From Rhizobiales bacterium CCH3-A5 (GTDB lineage Bacteria; Pseudomonadota; Alphaproteobacteria; Rhizobiales; Beijerinckiaceae): a DNA stretch of 64,000 nucleotides. This document shows, piece by piece, positions 18,299-26,507 of this stretch; the first letter of the stretch is position 1; each line of letters begins with the position of its first letter. The notes beneath the pieces are model-generated. The model saw only the letters and a program-made list of their open reading frames with translations. It made no database searches and was not told where the DNA came from. The stretch is taken from positions 1-64,000 of the forward strand of contig LSIB01000092.1 in the NCBI GenBank assembly GCA_001556025.1, written 5' to 3'. A program made the translations under genes and the position numbers.

Positions 18299-19491
18299 CA
18301 GGCGCGCCTGAGACGCGCCGTCAGGCCCGTGATCGGGGCGAGCAGCGGCGCGGCCAGCCGCGCCAGCACCGGGCGCAGCCGCTCGCCATAGAGGATCAGG
18401 GCCACGGAGAGGACGATCGCGCCGGTCGGCAGCAGATAGAGCAGAAGCACGGCGGAGGGCGAGCGCACGCTCGCCGTCCAGGCGGCATAGGCGCCGATGC
18501 GCGTCGCCCCCACGATGAAGATCGCGGCCTGGATCGCGCTGGCGCGGCCCTGCCTTGTGGTGCGGGCCTCGCCGACGAAGGCGAAGGCGATCAGCATGAA
18601 GGCGATCGGATAGAGCGGGGCCGAGAGGCGGTTGTGCAGTTCGGCCCGGAAGCGGCCTTCCTGCGTCTTGTAGTAATGCTCGTTGCGGTCCTGGTTCAGC
18701 AGCGACCAGGTCGTGCGCTCGCGCGGCTTGTAGATCACCTTGTCGCCGCTGCCCTCGCCGGCGCCGCCGCCGGTGGCGTCGCCAGACAGCGCCGACAGGT
18801 TCAGCGCATAACGGTCGAAGGAGATGATCGAGGTAGTGTCCTGCTTGTTCTCACGCTGGATCGTGCCGCGCTCCAGCATCAGGAAATTCTGGCCGTCGAC
18901 GTCCGCCGTGCGGCCGCGCTCGGCGACATAGATCGCGGGTTGGCTCGGGTCGCGCCGGTCCTGCATGAAGATGCCGACAAGCGCGTCGCCCTGGCGCTCG
19001 CGGTAATGGAAGGTGACGCCGGATTCGAGCGAGACGAACTGGCCTTCCTTGACGACATTGGCGACGAAATCGGCCCGGATCGTCGTGATCAGATCGCGCA
19101 GCGCGCGAAATCCCGACGGCATGACCGACAACGACATCCAGCCCACGAGCAGCGAGACGGCGATCGTCAAAACGATGAAGGGTTTCGTCAGCCGGTAGGG
19201 CGCGATGCCGGCGGCATTCATCACGATCAGCTCGGAATCGCCGTTCAGCCGGTTCAGCGTGTAGAGCGTCGCCATGAACAGCGCGACGGGCGCGATGCCG
19301 GCGATCAGGGCCGGGAGCGACAGCAGCGTCACGGTGAAGAAGATCAGCACCGTCTGGCCCTTGCCGGTGATCAGATCGACCTCGCGCAAAGCCTGCGTCA
19401 CCCAGATCACGCTGGTCAGACCGATCAGAAGCACGATGGAGGCGACCGTCGCGATCTTCAGGATGTAGCGGTCGAGGCGGGTCAGGATCAC
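18298..19491 (-). CDS. lptF: LPS export ABC transporter permease LptF
   Basis: Second permease half of the LptBFG exporter. The 397-aa product begins [12 protein letters not shown], has N-terminal helices to about residue 125 with the YjgP motif [21 protein letters not shown], a periplasmic jellyroll, and two to three C-terminal helices. First gene of its operon, divergent from pepA with a 173-bp gap that should contain both promoters. lptB, lptC and lptA are not in the window. Confidence 0.92.
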   Translation of the reverse strand: MILTRLDRYILKIATVASIVLLIGLTSVIWVTQALREVDLITGKGQTVLIFFTVTLLSLPALIAGIAPVALFMATLYTLNRLNGDSELIVMNAAGIAPYRLTKPFIVLTIAVSLLVGWMSLSVMPSGFRALRDLITTIRADFVANVVKEGQFVSLESGVTFHYRERQGDALVGIFMQDRRDPSQPAIYVAERGRTADVDGQNFLMLERGTIQRENKQDTTSIISFDRYALNLSALSGDATGGGAGEGSGDKVIYKPRERTTWSLLNQDRNEHYYKTQEGRFRAELHNRLSAPLYPIAFMLIAFAFVGEARTTRQGRASAIQAAIFIVGATRIGAYAAWTASVRSPSAVLLLYLLPTGAIVLSVALILYGERLRPVLARLAAPLLAPITGLTARLRRA

Positions 19492-19664
19492 GCGGCGGCT
19501 TTCGGTCGCTGGTCTGCTGGAGAGGCCCGGTTTCCAGGGCGCATTTGGACGCTTCGGCGCTTACACCCTATGGTATAGGCGCAATCATGGCGCAAACGGG
19601 AATCGTTTGTGTCGCAAGCGTTACGCCCTTCCGAAGTCTCCTTCGCAACATCGTGAGCCGTCTT

Positions 19665-21158
19665 ATGTCGCAGCGCCTGAAGCTCGAGGTCAAAGCCCTG
19701 AACGCGATCACGGCGGAGGATCTGGTGATCCTCGTCGGCGACGCGCTGACGCCGCCCCGCGCCACGGATGAATGGCTGGGCGAGGGCGCGCATGGCCTGC
19801 TGGCGCGCGCCGCCGCCGCCGAGCGCTTCAAGGGCAAGGCGCTCTCGAGCCTGACGCTGCTGGCGCCGGACGGAGCCGGATACCAGCGCCTGATCGTGGT
19901 CGGCGTCGGCCCGGCCTCTGAGCGCGCAACGCTCGATTTCGCGAAAGTCGGCGGCACGATCGCGGGCCGCCTCGGCCATGGGCGCGGCGCCGACGTGATC
20001 GCGGCGTTGCCCGACGCCGAAATCTCCGCCGACGAGATCGCCGAGATGGCGCTGGGCATGCGGCTGCGCGCCTATGCCTTCGACCAGTACAAGACCAAGA
20101 GCAAGAAGCCCGAAGAGGCCGAGCCCTTCACCGTCACCCTGCGCGTCGGCGATCCCTCGCTGGTCAGGAAGGCGCTGAAGGCGCGCGAGGCGGTCGCGGC
20201 CGGCGTCGAGATCGCGCGCGACCTCGTCAACGAACCGCCCAACATTCTTTACCCCGAGGAGTTCGCCGACCGTGCGGCCAGGCTCGAAAAGCTCGGCGTC
20301 GAGATCGAAATCCTCGACGAGAAGCAGTTGAAGAAGATCGGCATGCGGGCATTGCTTGCCGTCGGTCAGGGCTCGCGTCGCGAGAGCCGCGTCGTGGTGA
20401 TGCGCTGGAACGGCGCGAAATCATCCGTCCAGCCGGTCGCCTTCATCGGCAAGGGCGTGACCTTCGACACCGGCGGCATCTCGATCAAGCCCGGCGGCGG
20501 CATGGAGGACATGAAGGGCGATATGGCGGGCGCCGCCTGCGTCACCGGGCTGATGCATGCGCTGGCCGCCCGCAAGGCGAAGGTCAACGCCATCGGGGTC
20601 ATCGGTCTGGTCGAGAACATGCCGGACGGCAACGCCCAGCGGCCGGGCGACATCGTCACCTCGCTGTCGGGCCAGACCATCGAGATCATCAATACCGACG
20701 CGGAAGGCCGGCTCGTTTTGGGCGACGTGCTCTGGTACACGCAGGACAGGTTCAAACCAAGCTTCATGGTCAATCTGGCGACGCTGACCGGGGCCATCCT
20801 CGTGGCGCTGGCGCAGGAAAACGCAGGCCTGTTCTCCAACAACGACGAACTCGCAGAACGGCTCTTTGCGGCTGGGAAAGCCACGGGCGAGACCGTCTGG
20901 CGCATGCCGCTGGGCAAGGCCTACGACAAGATGATCGATTCGAAATTCGCCGACATGAAGAACACGGCCGGCCGCCATGGCGGTTCGATCACGGCCGCGC
21001 AGTTCCTGCAGCGCCATGTCAACGACTGCCCCTGGGCTCATCTCGACATCGCCGGCACCGCCATGGGCTCGCCGTCGAGCGAGACCAACCGCTCCTGGGG
21101 CTCGGGCTGGGGCGTGCGCCTGCTCGACCGGCTGGTGAGCGAGCATTACGAGAGTTGA
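19665..21158 (+). CDS. pepA: Leucyl aminopeptidase (M17)
   Basis: Removes N-terminal residues from peptides using two metal ions; some PepA proteins also bind DNA. The 497-aa product has the N-terminal regulatory domain (about 1-165) and a catalytic domain. Metal-site motifs are [15 protein letters not shown] and the family signature [12 protein letters not shown]. The ATG at 19665 gives the standard length; upstream in-frame starts would add about 40 residues. Divergent from lptF, as often in Hyphomicrobiales, and followed 7 bp later by holC. Confidence 0.94.
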   Translation: MSQRLKLEVKALNAITAEDLVILVGDALTPPRATDEWLGEGAHGLLARAAAAERFKGKALSSLTLLAPDGAGYQRLIVVGVGPASERATLDFAKVGGTIAGRLGHGRGADVIAALPDAEISADEIAEMALGMRLRAYAFDQYKTKSKKPEEAEPFTVTLRVGDPSLVRKALKAREAVAAGVEIARDLVNEPPNILYPEEFADRAARLEKLGVEIEILDEKQLKKIGMRALLAVGQGSRRESRVVVMRWNGAKSSVQPVAFIGKGVTFDTGGISIKPGGGMEDMKGDMAGAACVTGLMHALAARKAKVNAIGVIGLVENMPDGNAQRPGDIVTSLSGQTIEIINTDAEGRLVLGDVLWYTQDRFKPSFMVNLATLTGAILVALAQENAGLFSNNDELAERLFAAGKATGETVWRMPLGKAYDKMIDSKFADMKNTAGRHGGSITAAQFLQRHVNDCPWAHLDIAGTAMGSPSSETNRSWGSGWGVRLLDRLVSEHYES

Positions 21159-21165
21159 TCAGTCC

Positions 21166-21618
21166 TTGACCGAAATCCTGTTCTTCCACCTGCAGTCGCG
21201 CCCGCTCGAGCAGGTTCTGCCGACCATTCTCGAGCGGGCTCTGTCGCGCGGGCAGAAGGTCGTGGTCGAGGTGTCGAGCGAGGATCGACTGAGCGCGCTA
21301 GACGACAGGCTCTGGACCTATTCCGACGAGGGCTTTCTGCCGCATGTCACGGCGGCCGAGCCGGACGCCGCCGCCAACCCGGTCGTGCTGACGACGCAAG
21401 CGCACAACCCCAACGCCGCGCAGGTCCGGATCTGCGCCGACGGCGTCCGCATTCCCGACGCATTGCAGGGCTATGAGCGCGTCGTGCTGATATTCGATGG
21501 TGACGATCCCGACGCGCTCAACGCCGCGCGCGCGGATTGGAAGACGGTCAAGGCCTCGGGCCAGAGCGCCAGCTACTGGCAGCAGGACGAGGCGGGCCGC
21601 TGGGAGAAAAAAGCGTGA
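21166..21618 (+). CDS. holC: DNA polymerase III subunit chi
   Basis: Clamp-loader accessory subunit that contacts single-strand binding protein. The 150-aa product shows the HolC pattern: TEILFFHLQSRPLEQVLP at the start, a DRLSALDDRLWTYSDEGFLPH segment, and LIFDGDDPDALNAARADWK near the end. The start is a TTG 7 bp after the pepA stop, the usual pepA-holC pairing. Its stop overlaps the start of the following lipoprotein gene (GTGA). Confidence 0.9.
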   Translation: MTEILFFHLQSRPLEQVLPTILERALSRGQKVVVEVSSEDRLSALDDRLWTYSDEGFLPHVTAAEPDAAANPVVLTTQAHNPNAAQVRICADGVRIPDALQGYERVVLIFDGDDPDALNAARADWKTVKASGQSASYWQQDEAGRWEKKA

Positions 21619-22025
21619 AAATTCCTGCCCTGCTCGCCTGCGCGCTCGCGCTCGGCGGCTGCTCCGTCGATATCGGCGGTTTCTCGTTCATGTCCGAAAC
21701 GCGCGACGGCCGCACCACGACGACGACCAGCAGCGCCACCGCGCGGGTCTCGACGCAGGAAGCGCGGCTGACCGCCGAGGGTGAATGCGACGCCGACGTC
21801 TCGCTCGACCCGGCGACGCGTCCGCTGCCGCCGGCGATCGCCGAGGGCATCACCGAATGCGAACTCGTCAGGCTGAAAGGGTCGAGGCCAACCGACGTGC
21901 TGATCGGCGAGAGCGGCAAGGGCCAGCGGGAGACGCAGGTGCTCTATTCCGAACCCGGTGGGCGCGAGATCTACCTGTTCACCGACAATCGGCTGGCGAG
22001 GATCGTGAAGCCGGGGCAGGGCTGA
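21615..22025 (+). CDS. Small predicted lipoprotein, function unknown
   Basis: A 136-aa protein starting at a GTG that overlaps the holC stop by four bases. The N-terminus is a lipoprotein signal (VKIPALLACALALGGC) with the lipobox LGGC, so Cys16 is probably lipidated and the mature protein anchored in the envelope. A threonine/serine-rich linker follows, then a compact domain with two more cysteines (GECDADVS and TECELVRL). I do not recognise a named family. It is the last gene of the pepA-holC unit. Confidence 0.75.
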   Translation: MKIPALLACALALGGCSVDIGGFSFMSETRDGRTTTTTSSATARVSTQEARLTAEGECDADVSLDPATRPLPPAIAEGITECELVRLKGSRPTDVLIGESGKGQRETQVLYSEPGGREIYLFTDNRLARIVKPGQG

Positions 22026-22378
22026 GGCGCCCGCCGCGGCGATCTGGCGTGTATTGGCCTGCAGCCAGTTGGCTCATTTGGCGGCAAAGGTCGTGGTCGG
22101 AAGCGTCAATGCAGCGTCAAAACGCTTGCTTTGCGTAGTGTAATGCTTTCGATTTCAGCAATCGCGTCAAAATCATGACAGTCACAATACGTTTATGAGC
22201 CAAGAGGCTATTCTCGCTCGTTTTTTCATCGTTGACAGGCGATTAACCCAACGTTAATCACAGTGCGTTGGCCTTTGAGTAACCGAACAGATCGCCTAGA
22301 AGTGCAGAGGCGCTTCGCCGGCCAAAAAACTATATCATCGGGAGGAATCGCTCTTCGTATTCGGTGCGGAGCGTTCGG
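22026..22378 (+). promoter_or_regulatory. Promoter region of the bgsBA-like operon
   Basis: About 350 bp without a gene, clearly more A/T-rich than its surroundings. A perfect -35 hexamer TTGACA lies at 22232-22237. Starting 4 bp after it is a perfect 7-bp inverted repeat, GATTAAC (22241-22247) and GTTAATC (22253-22259), placed where a repressor or activator would control the promoter. A weak -10 (TAATCA, 22255-22260) overlaps the right half-site. Confidence 0.5.
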
Positions 22379-23716
22379 ATGCGTGTCAATCCTGTAAAAT
22401 TCCTTGGCGTCTTCACCGTTGTTTCTGGCGGATGCTATCTTGCCTTCGTGCCGTATATCTTCCCGAGAAGTATAGAGGCGATCACGAACGCTCCTGTCGC
22501 CGTCGTGCGGGCCTCGATCGACGGCCGTTTCGGCCGGGCCCCGATTTCGGCGGGAGACATGATCAGCCAGGGCAAGGTCGTCGGCGCGATCTCGAACGCG
22601 CGCGCCAACGGCACCTTCCTGATCGAGATGCAGAATGACCGTGCGCTGCTGGCTGCGACCGTATCGGCGGTCGACCGTCAGATCGCGCTGCTGCGGGAGC
22701 GGCGCGAGGAGCTTTCGACGCTCGTGGCGAAATCTCGCGAAAACCTGATCGAGCGTCTGCGCTCCCAGTTGCGGGAACAGCGGATCCGGGTGGAAGGGTT
22801 GAAGGTCGATCACAAGCTGCTCAGGGAAGAAGCCGGGCGTCAGTCGCAACTGGCCGCGCGCCAGGTCACCACGAGCGTCAAGGTCGATACCGCGAACCAG
22901 ACGGCGGCCGTCGCACGCCTGAAGATGGAGGCCGAAGGCGAGCGCGCGGTTCATCTCGCCTGGCAGGTTCAGGCTGCCGAAAACGGTCTGATCTTCGATC
23001 TCGACGGTTCGATCACCAGCGCCCGCCTGCGGATCGACGAGATCGACGAGAAGCTTTACGTCCTGACGAGCGAGCGCCAGTCAAAATACGAGAAGCTCAC
23101 AGAGGTTGAAGGCGCCGTACGGCGCGAGGCGCAACGCATCGAGCTCCTGGGCAAAGCCGCGCTGGTCGCGCCGATCTCCGGCCGGGTCTGGCAGGTGCCG
23201 CCGACAGATGACGAGTTCGTCAAGGAGGGTGAACCTCTGCTCGAAATCGTCAACTGCGCCGCCGTCGTGGTGACGGCGACGGTCTCCGAACGAACCTTCA
23301 ATCGGCTCGACATCGGACAGCCGGTCGAATTCGTGCCCGAGAATGATGGTCCACGCCAGACCGGCATGATCATCCAGGCCCATGGTCCGGCGTCGCGTGT
23401 GGATGCGAGCCGCTTCGCCATCAGGCCTGCTTCGAGCGAATCCAAGGAATTCCGAATCGTGGCGCATCTCGACGGGACGGGGCACGGCACGGAGGAAGGC
23501 TGCCGCGTCGGGCGCACCGGCAAAATGTTCTTTCAAGCGCGCTACCCCGCGATGATCGACCAGCTCGTCGTCAAGGCGGGCGAATGGTTGCGTCGGGATT
23601 TTGCCGGCCGGGCGGTGGCTGCCATCTTTGGCGCGCGCGGCGGCGGGGAGGCGTCTTCTGCGGCGCCCGCGACGGCGCTGATCCCCAAGACTCCCATCCC
23701 CAAGACCCCGATCTGA
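22379..23716 (+). CDS. HlyD-type membrane-fusion protein, BgsB-like
   Basis: A 445-aa inner-membrane adaptor: one N-terminal helix (about 5-25), a periplasmic biotinyl-lipoyl-like half (about 45-75), a long coiled coil (about 90-235), and the second half with a beta-barrel (about 255-360). The ATG at 22379 has a GGAG ribosome-binding site; a GTG at 22364 is an alternative. The C-terminus ends in a duplicated PKTPI motif from a direct DNA repeat. It precedes a cellulose-synthase-like GT2, the arrangement of bgsBA in Sinorhizobium meliloti, where BgsB assists export of mixed-linkage beta-glucan. Family placement is firm; the specific role is inferred from its partner. Confidence 0.7.
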   Translation: MRVNPVKFLGVFTVVSGGCYLAFVPYIFPRSIEAITNAPVAVVRASIDGRFGRAPISAGDMISQGKVVGAISNARANGTFLIEMQNDRALLAATVSAVDRQIALLRERREELSTLVAKSRENLIERLRSQLREQRIRVEGLKVDHKLLREEAGRQSQLAARQVTTSVKVDTANQTAAVARLKMEAEGERAVHLAWQVQAAENGLIFDLDGSITSARLRIDEIDEKLYVLTSERQSKYEKLTEVEGAVRREAQRIELLGKAALVAPISGRVWQVPPTDDEFVKEGEPLLEIVNCAAVVVTATVSERTFNRLDIGQPVEFVPENDGPRQTGMIIQAHGPASRVDASRFAIRPASSESKEFRIVAHLDGTGHGTEEGCRVGRTGKMFFQARYPAMIDQLVVKAGEWLRRDFAGRAVAAIFGARGGGEASSAAPATALIPKTPIPKTPI

Positions 23717-23858
23717 GAGCCTGTCTCGAAACGCGCTGTGGTGAGTCGGCTGGCGTGGTTTTCGAGAACCGGAGCGGAGCGGAGTTCTCGTCCGTGAGCA
23801 CCGGACGCGCAAAAAGCTACGTCAGACAACCGCCGCAGTAGAGTTTCGGGACGGGCTC
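23717..23858. repeat. 142-bp imperfect palindrome between the bgsB-like and bgsA-like genes
   Basis: The left arm starts GAGCCTGTCTCGAAACGCGC right after the stop codon, and its reverse complement is matched by the right arm ending GAGTTTCGGGACGGGCTC. The arms are imperfect along about 48 bp each. The centre has its own hairpin CGAGAAC/GTTCTCG (23763-23769 with 23784-23790). No protein is encoded. It resembles a non-autonomous mobile or REP-type element rather than a terminator. Confidence 0.7.
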
Positions 23859-23891
23859 CGAGGTGCGGCAGGGCACAGGCGGATCATCATC

Positions 23892-25871
23892 ATGCTGGAG
23901 ACTTTTGATTTCGGCTCGATCGAAGATATCGGCTCGTTCGGCTGGCTCGGGGTGCTGGCCGCGGCGCTGATCGCGCTGACGCTCATGGTCCCGCCGACCA
24001 ATCGGACGGCGCGAGCCCTCGTTGCTGTGCTCGCGCTCGCCTGCGCGCTGCGTTACCAGGCCTGGCGGATCGTCGAGACCTGGCCGATCGGGCGAGAGCT
24101 CAGGCCTGATATCGCCTGGCAATGGAGCTTCGCGCTGGTCGAATGCGCGGCGATGCTCGGCAGCAGCATCATGTGGCTGTTCCAGATGCGGTTTACGGAC
24201 CGCTCGCAGCAGGCCTCCGACCTTGCGGCGCGAATGACCGACTATCCCTTGGTCGACGTCTTCGTGCCGACCTACAACGAATCGGAGGAAATCCTCGAGC
24301 GCACGCTGACCGGCGCGCTGCAGATGGACTACCCGCGCACCCGCATCTGGTTGCTGGACGACAAGCGCCGCCCCGGGATGGCGGCGCTGGCGGCGAGGCT
24401 TGGCGTCGGATACCTGATGAGGGCCGACAATGCCCACGCCAAGGCCGGCAACATGAACAACGGCTTGGCCCATGTCCTGGCGCTGTCGGAGTCGCCCGAC
24501 CTGATCGCCATTCTCGACGCCGATTTCGTGCCGGCGCGCGGGTTTCTGTCCCGCACGGTGCCGTTCTTCACCGATCCCGGGATCGGTCTGGTCCAGACGC
24601 CGCAGCACTTTTTCAATCCCGACCCGATGCAGGTCAATCTGATGGCCGAGCGCATCCTGCCCGACGACCAGCGCTTCGCGCAGGGCGTCGATCTGCCGGC
24701 GCGTGACGCCTGGGGCGTGGCGACCTCCTGTGGCACGTCGTCGGTCGTGCGCGTCGCCTCGCTGCGCGCGATCGGCGGCTTCCCTTATGAAAGCGTGTGC
24801 GAGGATACCCTGACATCGGTCAAGCTCTGGACGCTGGGACAGCGCACCGTGTTTCTCAACGAGCCACTGACGCAGGGTCTGGCGGTCGAAGGCGTCGCCG
24901 AACTCCTGTCCCAGCGTGGGCGCTGGTCGCTCGGCAACATGCAGATCCTGCGTTCGGAATGGGGGTTGTTCAGCCGGCACCGGATGCCGCCGCTCGGGCG
25001 GATGTTCATGGTCTCGATGTTTCTGGGAACTGTTGTCTCGCCCCTGATGCGGGCGATGATCATCGCCTCTCCGGCGATCTATCTCTTCACCGGTTCGCTC
25101 GCGATCCCGACCGACCTTTCGACGCTGTTTGGCTGGCTCGGCCCGTTCCTCGTCGTGCAGTATATCGGCATCGTCTGGATCTCGCGGGGCACGAATCTGC
25201 CGATCCTGAGCGAGGCCGCGACCACGCTTGAATACTTCGCGACGTTCCGTGCCGGTCTTGTCGGGCTGTTCCGGCCGATGGGCCACAAGTTCAACGTCAC
25301 GGCGAAAGGGATCGACCGCACGGCGGTGGTCGTCCACTGGCCCTTCGTGATCGCCTTCGCGATACCCATTGCGCTCTACATCATCGGACTGGTGCTGAAT
25401 TTCACCGCACGCCCGCTTTCGATCGCCAACACGGAGAGCCTGATCTTCGTCTCGCTGTGGTGCTACTACAATTCCCTGATGTTGATCCTCGGCATCTACA
25501 TGTCGATCGATCTGCCCCGCAAAGACAGGCTCGACGTCTTCCATCTCGGGCTGCCGACGCGGCTGCGCGCCGTGGGACAGGAGTGGGCCTGCATCGTCAG
25601 GACGCTGTCGCCGACCACGGCCTGCGTGCGTTTCGTCGCCGGCCAGCCGCCGGACGACGCCTGGTTCGATCTGATACTGCCCGGAGGATTGCTATTGCCT
25701 TGCCGGCTCAAGGACCGGGCGCGCGGCAGCGTCAATCTTGCGTTGCATCTCGACGAGAACCAGCATCGCGAAGTCGTGCGTTTCCTATTCGACGGCCAGC
25801 ATTTCAATTCCGTGGAGAGTTGCAGCGTGCCCAGCGCGCTGATGAGCGTGATGGCGCGGACGCTGCGCTGA
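23892..25871 (+). CDS. Cellulose-synthase-like GT2 glycosyltransferase, BgsA-like beta-glucan synthase
   Basis: A 659-aa processive inner-membrane glycosyltransferase: N-terminal helices (about 15-60, 80-98), a GT2 domain (about 118-350) and helices about 368-505. Active-site motifs are DVFVPTYNE, the LLDDK aspartate (157), DAD (209-211), a CED in place of TED (303-305), and QRGRW (341-345). The C-terminal 120 residues hold only a weak PilZ-like stretch: RKDR instead of RxxxR, and no clear (D/N)xSxxG. Length and the adaptor gene upstream match BgsA of S. meliloti, which makes mixed-linkage beta-glucan under c-di-GMP control. Curdlan synthase CrdS is an alternative. No bcsB or cellulase gene is near, arguing against cellulose. 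Confidence 0.75.
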   Translation: MLETFDFGSIEDIGSFGWLGVLAAALIALTLMVPPTNRTARALVAVLALACALRYQAWRIVETWPIGRELRPDIAWQWSFALVECAAMLGSSIMWLFQMRFTDRSQQASDLAARMTDYPLVDVFVPTYNESEEILERTLTGALQMDYPRTRIWLLDDKRRPGMAALAARLGVGYLMRADNAHAKAGNMNNGLAHVLALSESPDLIAILDADFVPARGFLSRTVPFFTDPGIGLVQTPQHFFNPDPMQVNLMAERILPDDQRFAQGVDLPARDAWGVATSCGTSSVVRVASLRAIGGFPYESVCEDTLTSVKLWTLGQRTVFLNEPLTQGLAVEGVAELLSQRGRWSLGNMQILRSEWGLFSRHRMPPLGRMFMVSMFLGTVVSPLMRAMIIASPAIYLFTGSLAIPTDLSTLFGWLGPFLVVQYIGIVWISRGTNLPILSEAATTLEYFATFRAGLVGLFRPMGHKFNVTAKGIDRTAVVVHWPFVIAFAIPIALYIIGLVLNFTARPLSIANTESLIFVSLWCYYNSLMLILGIYMSIDLPRKDRLDVFHLGLPTRLRAVGQEWACIVRTLSPTTACVRFVAGQPPDDAWFDLILPGGLLLPCRLKDRARGSVNLALHLDENQHREVVRFLFDGQHFNSVESCSVPSALMSVMARTLR

Positions 25872-26012
25872 CCGGGGCTACCTTGTCACCACTCCAGGCC
25901 GACGATTTTGTCATGGCCCGGATGACGCCAGCGGCCGCGCTGGCGCTTGACGTGTTGGGCAGAGCCCGTTTCTTGCCCGCTGCGTCATCGCCGACAGGAT
26001 GAGGAACCAGAC

Positions 26013-26489
26013 ATGCGGTTGCCATCGATCACCGGACATGTCGCGGGTCTGCTGCTCGGCGTCGCGCTCGTCGCCGCCACATCGCAGGCGGTTCGCCCCC
26101 AGACGACGCCGGCCGAAGCCGCCAAAAAGGCGCTCGTGCTCGAATTCTGGAGCACCGTCTTCGATGCGCAGGACTGAACCAAGGCGAGGGACTACATCGC
26201 CGAGGACTATATTCAGCACAATCCCAACGTCGCGGGCGGGCTGAAGGGCTTCAACGACTTCTTCTCTAGGATCTGGCCGCAGCCCGAGGCGCCCGGCGCG
26301 ATCGTCAAAACCGACTTCGCCGCCGTGCTGGTCGATGGCGATCTGGTCCAGCTCGTGATCCGGCGGCCGCGTCCGGAGCCCGCCGATGCGACCAAGACCT
26401 ATAACAGCCACTGGTTAGATCTCTTCCGGGTGAGGGATGGCAAGATCGTCGAGCACTGGGACCCGGCGCTCAAGCCGGTCAGCAACTGA
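26013..26489 (+). pseudogene. SnoaL/NTF2-like protein, interrupted by an in-frame TGA
   Basis: The frame codes for a 158-residue protein broken by one TGA at 26175-26177 (codon 55). Before it lie a signal-like hydrophobic segment (about 8-25) and the start of a SnoaL-like domain (ALVLEFWSTVFDAQD). After it the same frame continues with the family pattern DYIAEDYIQHNPNVAGG and ends HWDPALKPVSN. SnoaL-like proteins have an NTF2 fold and varied roles. One base change would explain the stop (TGG to TGA), so this is a recent pseudogene or a sequence error. Confidence 0.8.
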
Positions 26490-26507
26490 CCGGCGGCTGG
26501 GGCCGCC

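Noticed and set aside
26175..26177. TGA in the SnoaL-like gene as a selenocysteine codon
   Set aside because: No selenocysteine insertion hairpin is evident after the TGA, and SnoaL-like proteins are not known selenoproteins; a nonsense change is simpler.
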